Of a DNA stretch of 43,878 nt, positions 32,329-39,632 are shown one piece after another. The stretch spans positions 1 through 43,878 of the forward strand of contig JAVEZR010000006.1 of the NCBI GenBank assembly GCA_034002865.1, in the 5' to 3' direction. The stretch's first letter is position 1. Each line of letters opens with the position of its first letter. The position numbers were made by a program, and so were the translations under genes. Origin of the DNA: UBA5209 sp034002865. GTDB taxonomy: Bacteria > Patescibacteriota > Dojkabacteria > SC72. Below the pieces are notes generated by a model. The model ran no database searches, was not told the DNA's origin, and saw nothing but the letters and a program-made list of their open reading frames with translations.

Positions 32329-33045
32329 ATGGCAATATCAATAGAAGATATTAAATTACTTAGAGCGAAAACCTCAGCAGGTATGGCTCTTTGTAAAGAG
32401 GCTTTAGCTAAGAGTAAGGGTGATATGGATAAAGCTATTGAATATATTAATAGCAGAAGTGATGTAATTAATAGATTACATAATCTAACTGGTGCTAAGA
32501 TAGGGCTTTGTAAGATGGCATTTGAAGAATCAGAGAAAGATTTTGAGAAAGCAGTAGCTTTAATAAAAGAGAGAGGTTGGGATGAACCAATAGAGTCGGA
32601 GTGTGCAAGTGAAGTAGGTGAGGGAATAATAGAAACATATGTACATGGTAAGGAACAGAAGCTAGTTGCTTTAGTAGAGGTATCATGTAAGACAGATTTT
32701 GTTTCTAGAAATGAAGATTTCAGAAGTTTTGTACATGAGATAGCACTGCAGATAGCAGCATTAAAACCATCATATATATCTAAAGAGGATATTACACAGA
32801 AGAAGTTAGAAGAATTAAAAACCATATTTGCAAAAGAGGCGGAAGCAGAGGGTAAGCCTGCTAATATTACAGAGAAGATAGTAGAGGGTAAATTAACTAA
32901 ATATTACCAAGAGAAATGTTTACTAGAGCAGAAATGGTTTAAAGATGAGAGTAAAACTATTCAAAATCTTCTTGATGAAGCTATCTCTAAATTAGGCGAA
33001 CCAATAGAGATAAGGAGATTCCTTATCTGGGAATTTGGTAAGTAG
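32329..33045 (+). CDS. tsf: Elongation factor Ts with two tandem UBA-like domains
   Basis: A 238-residue EF-Ts, the exchange factor for EF-Tu. Residues about 6-42 are the normal UBA-like domain (IKLLRAKTSAGMALCKEAL). Residues about 46-83 repeat it (INRLHNLTGAKIGLCKMAF, then AVALIKERGW). The core motif CKTDFVSRNEDF (120-131) is intact. The rest of the core is shorter than in E. coli. 18 nt after rpsB. Confidence 0.95.
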   Translation: MAISIEDIKLLRAKTSAGMALCKEALAKSKGDMDKAIEYINSRSDVINRLHNLTGAKIGLCKMAFEESEKDFEKAVALIKERGWDEPIESECASEVGEGIIETYVHGKEQKLVALVEVSCKTDFVSRNEDFRSFVHEIALQIAALKPSYISKEDITQKKLEELKTIFAKEAEAEGKPANITEKIVEGKLTKYYQEKCLLEQKWFKDESKTIQNLLDEAISKLGEPIEIRRFLIWEFGK

Positions 33046-33105
33046 TCTTGAGATTAAAACAAATTTACAATATCATATTAAGTATAAGTTATTAAACTTC
33101 CATAA

Positions 33106-33651
33106 ATGGATATTAACTCATTCAAAAATGATATTCAAAAATGTATAGATAATCTTGTAGAAGATCTATCTCAAATTAGAACGGGTAGAGCTACTCCAGA
33201 GTTAATACAGGATATTCCTGTAAAAGCATACTCTACAGAAGCACCTCTTAAAAACTATGCAACTGTTAATGCTTCAGATACAAGGTCCCTTTTAGTAATA
33301 CCTTGGGATAAGTCCATTATGGACAGTATCTCTAGTTCAATCTCAAATGCTAATTTAGGTTTCAGTGCAGTATCAGAAGGAGATCATATAAGGGTAACTA
33401 TTCCAGAGTTAACAGAAGAAAGAAGAAAAGATTATGTAAAGGTTATGAAAGAGAGAATAGAGGATGCTAGAGTTGCTGTAAGACAGGTAAGACAGAAATT
33501 TATGAAAGATATAGATGAATCCTTAGGTTCTGGATTCTCAGAAGATGATGCAGATAGATTAAGGGAAGAGGGAGAGAAGATTGTTAAGGAGAGTAATAGT
33601 AAAATAGAAGAGCTTAAAGAAACTAAAGAAACAGAACTGATGACCTTTTAA
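33106..33651 (+). CDS. frr: Ribosome recycling factor
   Basis: A 181-residue RRF with the three-helix-bundle pattern: LSQIRTGRATPELIQ near the N-terminus, a beta-rich domain II (LLVIPWDKSIMDSISSSI), and the helical end RRKDYVKVMKERIEDARVAV, then RQVRQKFM. With EF-G it splits post-termination ribosomes. It follows tsf directly; pyrH, normally between them, is absent. Confidence 0.97.
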   Translation: MDINSFKNDIQKCIDNLVEDLSQIRTGRATPELIQDIPVKAYSTEAPLKNYATVNASDTRSLLVIPWDKSIMDSISSSISNANLGFSAVSEGDHIRVTIPELTEERRKDYVKVMKERIEDARVAVRQVRQKFMKDIDESLGSGFSEDDADRLREEGEKIVKESNSKIEELKETKETELMTF

Positions 33652-33669
33652 ACTTATACCCCCTTACCT

Positions 33670-34812
33670 ATGTCAGTAGTAATAAATATACTTCTCCTTC
33701 TTCTTGTTATAAGTGTACTTACATTTGTACATGAGTTGGGACACTTCTTAGCAGCTAAGCTTGTTAAAGCAAAAGTATTTGATTTCTCCATAGGGTTTGG
33801 TCCAAAGCTAATATCTAAGAAGGTAGGTGATACAACTTACAATCTAAGAGTCTTACCGTTCGGAGGATTTGTAAAAATATTAGGAGATGGAGATCCTACA
33901 TCAAAGAAAGAGGAGATTAAAGATGAGGGTAATCTTAAAAACAAGAGTAAGTTAGCACAGATCTTTGTTATGCTTGCTGGTGTAACAATGAATGTACTGC
34001 TAGCCATAACTCTCTACACTATCTTCCTTGCAGGTACTGGTTGGAGATTAAATATTAGTGGTGATTATCAAAACTTTAAACCTGTAGGGGCACAAATCTC
34101 AAGAGAGAGAGTTTCTGATTTACCATATCAATTAACAGAAGATAGTCCAGCTATAGATTCTGGATTATTTAAGGAAGGATATATAAAGAGTATAAATGGG
34201 CTAAAGGTAGATAACTACGACGAGTTTAAAGATGCACTTGCAGATATAAAAGATAGTACTGTAGAGATTGACTCATGTGAGCTTGAATCTGATATCTGTG
34301 ATATCTTTACAGTCCCAGTAGATAGTGAGGGTAAGATAGGTATGTATATTGGTGATAACTACTCAATATATATAGACTATTCTGATAATAAAATATTTGC
34401 AGGGTTTGCACACAGTATTAATGTTGTAAAACTAACTAGTGAAGTACTTGGTAATCTTTTCTCTCAGGCTAAAGAGAGTGGAGACTATTCTACACTCTCA
34501 AATACAGTTAGTGGTCCAGTTGGTATATATTTTGTAATAGATTATTTTAGGACATTAGGTATATATCTTTTCTTAGGTATTGTTGCAGATCTTTCCATAT
34601 CTCTTGCTATTATGAATATTCTTCCTATTCCAGCACTTGATGGTGGTAGGGTTATGATTCTTCTTATAGAGGGTATTTTAAGAAAGGATTTAAATGAGAA
34701 AGTAGAAGCAGCTATTATTAATATTAGCTTTATCTTTCTTATTATTTTAATAATAGGGATAATGTTTAAGGATATTATTAATATAGACCAGTTGCAGAGT
34801 TGGTTTAGATAG
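33670..34812 (+). CDS. rseP: RseP-type site-2 metalloprotease with PDZ domain
   Basis: A 380-residue M50 protease: HELGH in the first membrane helix (H21, E22, H25), a GFGPKLISKKVGDT segment, one PDZ-like domain in the middle (about residues 150-240, DSGLFKEGYIKSINGLKV) and NILPIPALDGGRV with the third zinc ligand. The extra loop region (about 195-235) contains two cysteines (SCELESDIC). It follows frr by 18 nt; uppS, cdsA and dxr of the usual operon are missing. Confidence 0.94.
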   Translation: MSVVINILLLLLVISVLTFVHELGHFLAAKLVKAKVFDFSIGFGPKLISKKVGDTTYNLRVLPFGGFVKILGDGDPTSKKEEIKDEGNLKNKSKLAQIFVMLAGVTMNVLLAITLYTIFLAGTGWRLNISGDYQNFKPVGAQISRERVSDLPYQLTEDSPAIDSGLFKEGYIKSINGLKVDNYDEFKDALADIKDSTVEIDSCELESDICDIFTVPVDSEGKIGMYIGDNYSIYIDYSDNKIFAGFAHSINVVKLTSEVLGNLFSQAKESGDYSTLSNTVSGPVGIYFVIDYFRTLGIYLFLGIVADLSISLAIMNILPIPALDGGRVMILLIEGILRKDLNEKVEAAIINISFIFLIILIIGIMFKDIINIDQLQSWFR

Positions 34813-34849
34813 TATATCTTTAAGTAAGAAAATTTATTTACTGCTCTAA

Positions 34850-36673
34850 ATGGCTATTAGATTAACAAAAACGAGTAAGATACTATTTGCAATAGGTATA
34901 GTTGTTCTTTCTGTTGCATTAGGCTTTTTAATATGGAGAGTTAATCAACCTACACAATTAGATCCTACAGATAGTGATGCTTTCGAATGTTCTGATGGCT
35001 GTTATCCTCATAATACACTTAAAGTTTGTACTGGAGTTGGTGGTTGTAGAGTGGGCAATGCAGATGGCACATGTAGTGGGGGGTGGGATTCTGTAACTGC
35101 AGGTGATAATTCAAAGTGGTGTTGTGATCCGTGTGAATCTACTGCTACCCCTGTGGCATGTACTTTTTATCCTAACGATTTTAAAGCAGGAAAGCCATCT
35201 TGTGGAAATTCCCCCCCAGATACGAATTGTAAGGCGGGGTATTATAAATGTGATTCTGCTGGATACTGTTTACCATGTAATCCTGTAGATAAGGGGGATA
35301 TTTTTACTAACGTTACTGACTGTCAAGCTGAAGCAAACAAAGCAAATGGTGCATATGGTGCACAGTGTCCTCCAGGTGGATATAGATGGGAGTGTAAAGC
35401 GGTATACAATCCAGATGGCTATGTTTTATCTTCGAACAACTGTTTGAAAGATCGAGAACCTGTCGTAGATTGTGGTCTTACTTTAGAACCAACGTCATAT
35501 CCATTTAATAAGGCTAATACAGATGGTAGTAAGATAGGGCCATTTACAGAAGATGGTAAATTAGTATTTTTCTTTAAGAACTTGCTTGATAATAATGCTG
35601 CATATAGACCTAAAATTACCTTTAAGGTTGTAAGTACTGATAGTAGTAGAAACAATCAAACATATGTATATAAGCCAACAGCAGGAGAAGAGAGAAAAGA
35701 GACTACATTTGCTGTAAAGAAGGGAGAGTATCTGCTTCTTACCGATTCAAATGATGATTATGATCAGGGAAGTCCAGAGTGTGCTCCAACTACTAATAAT
35801 CCTAAATACAAATCATTTGGATGGATAGCACCAAGTGGTGGATCTTGTGGATCAGGATTACAGGGACCTCCAACAAATGGAACAAGGACGGCATATGAGA
35901 AGGTAAGTATTTCATCTTTTAGAAGTAATGCACTAACTCAAGGGTATAAACAGTTACCAAAGGGAGAACAGTGTTGGGCAGACTGGAGAGAGTGGGTTGG
36001 TGACTATGATTTCAATGACTACTTCTTAATGGTCTCATACGTTACTGATGCTCCTACTCAAACTGCTAATATGTCGGTTTCTAAAGTAGCTGTAGAGAGC
36101 TGTACAGGTGAGGATACTGAAAATCCAATAGCGAATCTAACATACAGTGTAACAGTAACCAATAGTGGTGGTGCAGCAGGAACAGTAAGTAAGGTAGAAG
36201 ATGTTTTAGACAGTAAGGTTAAAGCAGGGTCTGTTTCAGCTATTTCAGATAGTGGACAGTACTCCGATGGAAAGATAACTTGGAATTTTGTACCTGCTGA
36301 GAGTATTGGTGCTGGTGGCAAGAAGGTTTTAACATATAAGGTGGCTGTAGATAAAGCAAATTTTGGTTCATATCAAAACTCGGTATCTGTAGTAACCTCG
36401 CAAGGTACAGTTACGGCAGAGGCCACAATCGTAGCAGACTGTGTAATTACTGAAACTCCTGATACACCCGAAACACCAGTTACACCAACAGAGGGTACAG
36501 TACCTCAAACAGGTATATTTGATAGTACAGCCTCTAGAATAGTGGCTGGGTTTGTATTACTAACCTTTGGTGCAGTCATATATAATCTTCCTAACAGTAC
36601 ATTTACAGTATATAAGAAGGGTAAGAGCTATAAATATAGAGATAGATTTGAAAAGAGAGTAGCAAATAGGTAA
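34850..36673 (+). CDS. Large cysteine-rich surface protein with DUF11-like domain and LPXTG-like end
   Basis: The 607-residue protein has an N-terminal membrane helix (about 11-28). A cysteine-rich region (about 42-200, many CxxC-like spacings, probably disulfide-bonded) is followed by a beta-rich region with the calcium-binding-like motif VGDYDFNDYF (about 382-391). A DUF11-like adhesion repeat spans about 405-515. A PT-rich linker leads to VPQTG (551-555), one hydrophobic helix (about 562-580) and a basic tail. The end resembles a sorting signal, but the tail after the helix is longer than in normal sortase substrates. An adhesin or S-layer-like role is inferred. Confidence 0.82.
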   Translation: MAIRLTKTSKILFAIGIVVLSVALGFLIWRVNQPTQLDPTDSDAFECSDGCYPHNTLKVCTGVGGCRVGNADGTCSGGWDSVTAGDNSKWCCDPCESTATPVACTFYPNDFKAGKPSCGNSPPDTNCKAGYYKCDSAGYCLPCNPVDKGDIFTNVTDCQAEANKANGAYGAQCPPGGYRWECKAVYNPDGYVLSSNNCLKDREPVVDCGLTLEPTSYPFNKANTDGSKIGPFTEDGKLVFFFKNLLDNNAAYRPKITFKVVSTDSSRNNQTYVYKPTAGEERKETTFAVKKGEYLLLTDSNDDYDQGSPECAPTTNNPKYKSFGWIAPSGGSCGSGLQGPPTNGTRTAYEKVSISSFRSNALTQGYKQLPKGEQCWADWREWVGDYDFNDYFLMVSYVTDAPTQTANMSVSKVAVESCTGEDTENPIANLTYSVTVTNSGGAAGTVSKVEDVLDSKVKAGSVSAISDSGQYSDGKITWNFVPAESIGAGGKKVLTYKVAVDKANFGSYQNSVSVVTSQGTVTAEATIVADCVITETPDTPETPVTPTEGTVPQTGIFDSTASRIVAGFVLLTFGAVIYNLPNSTFTVYKKGKSYKYRDRFEKRVANR

Positions 36674-36680
36674 AATTGTG

Positions 36681-36689
36681 TGATATAAT
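36681..36689 (+). promoter_or_regulatory. Extended -10 promoter of the rpsU operon
   Basis: TGATATAAT predicts a start near 36696 and a 26-nt leader containing a true Shine-Dalgarno AAAGGAGAT (36706-36714), one of the few in the window. Confidence 0.68.
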
Positions 36690-36721
36690 CCAATCGCTTT
36701 AATTTAAAGGAGATAAGTCTC

Positions 36722-36922
36722 ATGGCTGTAATAGTTCATGCCAATGAAAACATAGATAGTGCTCTTAAAAGACTTCACAGAGAGGTAATGAGAGAGAAGA
36801 TTCTTGAAACATACAGAGAGAAAGTGTACAGAGTTAAGCAATCTGATCTTGATATTCAAAAGAGAAGAGTATATGCAAAGATGAAGAGAAGAAGAAGATC
36901 TGCTGCAAGAAGAGCTAGGTAA
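36722..36922 (+). CDS. rpsU: 30S ribosomal protein S21
   Basis: A 66-residue basic protein: IVHANENIDSALKRLHREVM and the arginine/lysine-rich end KMKRRRRSAARRAR are typical of bS21, which helps mRNA 5' regions bind the 30S subunit. It has a strong Shine-Dalgarno. The next gene is yqeY (17-nt gap), the common rpsU-yqeY pairing. Confidence 0.96.
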   Translation: MAVIVHANENIDSALKRLHREVMREKILETYREKVYRVKQSDLDIQKRRVYAKMKRRRRSAARRAR

Positions 36923-36939
36923 ATTTTTACTTTTTCAAT

Positions 36940-37383
36940 ATGTCTTTGACTGATGATATTCGTAAGGATATGTTTAATGCTAGTAAGTCTGGTAATGCTT
37001 TAGAATCAGACATCCTCAAAATGGTTTTAGCTACAGTTAAGAATGAAGAAATCTCTAAAGGAGAATCACTCTCCGATGAATCTGTCATCAAAGTAATACG
37101 TAAAGAAAGTAAAAAGATAGAAGACTCTATAAATGAGTTTAGTAAGATGAATAGGGATGATTTAGTTGAGAAAGAGAAAGCTCAACTAGGAGTATTAGAG
37201 AGATATTTACCAGCACTAATGGATATTAAACAGGTAAGAGAGGTTGTTAAGAAGGTAATTGAAGATGCAGGGGCAGAGGGTATGAAAGATATGGGTAAGG
37301 TAATGGGCCTCTCTATGAAAGAGCTAGATGGTCAAGCAGATGGTAATACAGTTAAAGATATAGTTAGGGAATTACTCTCCTAA
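36940..37383 (+). CDS. yqeY: GatB/YqeY domain protein
   Basis: A 147-residue YqeY protein: SLTDDIRKDMFNASKSG, LGVLERYLPALMD and the GMKDMGKVMGLSMKELDGQA motif are the family pattern. It resembles the tail of GatB, which contacts tRNA in the amidotransferase; the stand-alone function is unclear. Its stop overlaps the ybeY start (TAATG). Confidence 0.95.
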   Translation: MSLTDDIRKDMFNASKSGNALESDILKMVLATVKNEEISKGESLSDESVIKVIRKESKKIEDSINEFSKMNRDDLVEKEKAQLGVLERYLPALMDIKQVREVVKKVIEDAGAEGMKDMGKVMGLSMKELDGQADGNTVKDIVRELLS

Positions 37384-37829
37384 TGGGAAAGATTTCTGTT
37401 AATATTTTCAACTTCGATACTCTCACAGAGATAGAGCCTACCTTTAATATCTCTTTAGAAGAGATACAGAGGGCATATGAGGAGGTATTCGCTGAATCTA
37501 GCATAGAGAGTATAAATGTAATCTTTGTTAACTCTGAGCACATACAGGAGCTTAATAGAGAGTATAGGGATATAGATGCACCTACAGATGTACTCTCTTT
37601 TAATATTGAACATAACAGTAATGCAGGAGAGATATATATCAGTCCACAGTATGTATATGAATCATTTCAAGGGGATGCATTTGAAGAGGAGATTTTAAGA
37701 CTTTTAATTCATGGTACACTACACATATTAGGATATGATCATACTGAGAGTATGAATGATTCTCCTAATGAAGAGATGTTTAAGGTTCAAGAGGAATTAC
37801 TTTTAAAATTTAAAAAGATATGTTCTTAA
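37383..37829 (+). CDS. ybeY: Endoribonuclease YbeY
   Basis: A 148-residue YbeY with the zinc motif H3xH5xH in LIHGTLHILGYDHTE and the conserved NREYRDIDAPTDVLSF. It acts in 16S rRNA maturation and ribosome quality control. Translationally coupled to yqeY (1-nt overlap) and to pth (10-nt overlap). Confidence 0.96.
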   Translation: MGKISVNIFNFDTLTEIEPTFNISLEEIQRAYEEVFAESSIESINVIFVNSEHIQELNREYRDIDAPTDVLSFNIEHNSNAGEIYISPQYVYESFQGDAFEEEILRLLIHGTLHILGYDHTESMNDSPNEEMFKVQEELLLKFKKICS

Positions 37830-38377
37830 TTACAGGCTTAGGAAATACCGGGGGGGAGTATGTGAATACTCCACACAATGCTGGCTTTCTTTTCTTAGAT
37901 TCTTTAAGAGAAACATTCCTAAAGGTTCCCTCTTTACAGATTTCCAATTGGGAGAATGAGGAAAGACTTTTTAAATCTCAAATATGTAAGATTAAGAAAG
38001 ATGGAGAATTGGTATGTATGCTTCAAAAACCTCTTACATATATGAATAGGTCTGGTATTGCAGTTAGAGCAGTGATTAATAAATTTGATATAGATGGGTT
38101 TGTACTAGCACATGATGATTTAGATATACCTCTAGGTAAGTACAAAATTCAAAAGGAGAAATCACCAAAAGGTCATAACGGGGTAATAAGTGTGGAGAGT
38201 AATTTAGGAACAAGTGATTTTTTAAGAGTAAGAATAGGGATAGAGAATAGGGGAGAAAGAAAGATCCCTGGCGAAGATTACGTATTACAGAAATACTCAG
38301 AAGAGGAACTGGATACTCTTAAAGTAGCAATAGAGGAGAGTATTCAAGAGCTTCTTTCCACTATCTTTGAACTTTAA
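37820..38377 (+). CDS. pth: Peptidyl-tRNA hydrolase
   Basis: A 185-residue Pth: FLITGLGNTGGEYVNTPHN with catalytic His19, KPLTYMNRSGIAV and DDLDIPLGKYKIQKEKSPKG with HNGVIS. It recycles peptidyl-tRNAs that drop off the ribosome. It overlaps ybeY upstream and converges with the YdjM-like gene with a 17-nt overlap. Confidence 0.96.
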   Translation: MFLITGLGNTGGEYVNTPHNAGFLFLDSLRETFLKVPSLQISNWENEERLFKSQICKIKKDGELVCMLQKPLTYMNRSGIAVRAVINKFDIDGFVLAHDDLDIPLGKYKIQKEKSPKGHNGVISVESNLGTSDFLRVRIGIENRGERKIPGEDYVLQKYSEEELDTLKVAIEESIQELLSTIFEL

Positions 38378-39572
38378 TTACAGACTGAGGATATATTTTA
38401 GAGATCTCTTCTAGTGTATGTACCTTAGTTTTCTTCTCTCCCTCTAATACAATACCCACTTCTTGATTCTCTAATGTAAGGCCTAGGTTAAGAACCTTCT
38501 TTTCATCTTTATCTAGAACAAAAAATATCTTACCTTGCTGATTCTTTTTATTTAAACCTCTTAACAGATTCTTCTCATTGAGGTATTGATAAAGAATATC
38601 TTCATATGAATCCTTTATACTGTATCCTTTAACATCGTTTCTCTTCTGTGAGAACTGCCTTAATACAGGCTCTATTGCCCTATTCTGATTAAAATATACC
38701 TGAGATATTAACCTATATGAAGTCATAGCCCCATATTTGTACTTAATATCTCTCCATATGGAACCTTTAGAAGAAACCATATATTCACCATCTAAAATCT
38801 CATATGCACTCTCTACTAACTCTTTCCTTTTTGCATCCATGATATTGTTTCTACCACTGTTGTCTGTATCTGAGTCTTTGTAATCAATTAAGGTGTCAAA
38901 ATCAGCATCATATATGATTTTACCTTCCTCTCTGTATATGGCCATGTTGTATGTTTTTAATCCCATATATGTATTAAAGAAGAGGAAGAAGGTAGAGATT
39001 ACAAAGAGTGTATATATTGCATATTTAATATATATACTCTTGCTTAAGTATTTTCTGTATATTAGTAATACAAAGAGAGTGAGAATGAGTAGCTCTAGTG
39101 CTGCTCCTGTAGTGAATAGATATCCACGGAAGTAGTTTCTACTAAGTACTCCTCCTAGTAAGGTTACCTCTAGATTGAGAGGGAAAAGGACTCTAGAATA
39201 TGAGAGTAATATATCAGCAAATAGGTGAGACATTACACCAATGAGAAAGGAGTATTGTAATATGTTAACGAAATTCCTGTTTAAAATATTCTTTAGATTT
39301 GTATTAGCTACTCTCTTTAAAAGAATTAATCCTAATCTAAGAAGTACCCATGCTAATATCCAAAACAGTATGCTATGTGTAAATACATGGTGATGTTGAA
39401 AGGGAGGTGTCTCGGTCATACTTAATACAAATATATCGAAGTCTGGTAATATACCGAAAAAGAAGCTTAGAAGAGCAATTGCTAACTGCTCACCTTTTGT
39501 TAATTTAAGAATTTTTTTCTTCTGTATACCCTCATTAAGTATGTAAGAGAGAGGTCCGTGAGCTATAAACAT
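38361..39572 (-). CDS. DUF457/YdjM-family membrane metal-binding protein
   Basis: The 403-residue protein has the YdjM-like N-terminal half: FIAHGPLSYI, GILPDFDIFVL (D-x-D), HHHVFTHSILF and GVMSHLFADIL. These His/Asp motifs sit in a five-to-six-helix membrane domain (about 1-215), suggesting a membrane-bound metal-dependent hydrolase. The C-terminal half (about 220-403) is soluble and not recognised. Substrate unknown. A TATAAT (39606-39601) predicts a 22-nt leader. Confidence 0.82.
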   Translation of the reverse strand: MFIAHGPLSYILNEGIQKKKILKLTKGEQLAIALLSFFFGILPDFDIFVLSMTETPPFQHHHVFTHSILFWILAWVLLRLGLILLKRVANTNLKNILNRNFVNILQYSFLIGVMSHLFADILLSYSRVLFPLNLEVTLLGGVLSRNYFRGYLFTTGAALELLILTLFVLLIYRKYLSKSIYIKYAIYTLFVISTFFLFFNTYMGLKTYNMAIYREEGKIIYDADFDTLIDYKDSDTDNSGRNNIMDAKRKELVESAYEILDGEYMVSSKGSIWRDIKYKYGAMTSYRLISQVYFNQNRAIEPVLRQFSQKRNDVKGYSIKDSYEDILYQYLNEKNLLRGLNKKNQQGKIFFVLDKDEKKVLNLGLTLENQEVGIVLEGEKKTKVHTLEEISKIYPQSVIKVQR

Positions 39573-39614
39573 ATTAATCTTTATCTAAATTATCTTCCTA
39601 ATTATACACTTCCT

Positions 39615-39623
39615 TGATAGAAT
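39615..39623 (+). promoter_or_regulatory. Extended -10 promoter of mfd
   Basis: TGATAGAAT predicts a start near 39630, 3 nt before ATG 39633. Confidence 0.5.
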
Positions 39624-39632
39624 TACCCTGTT

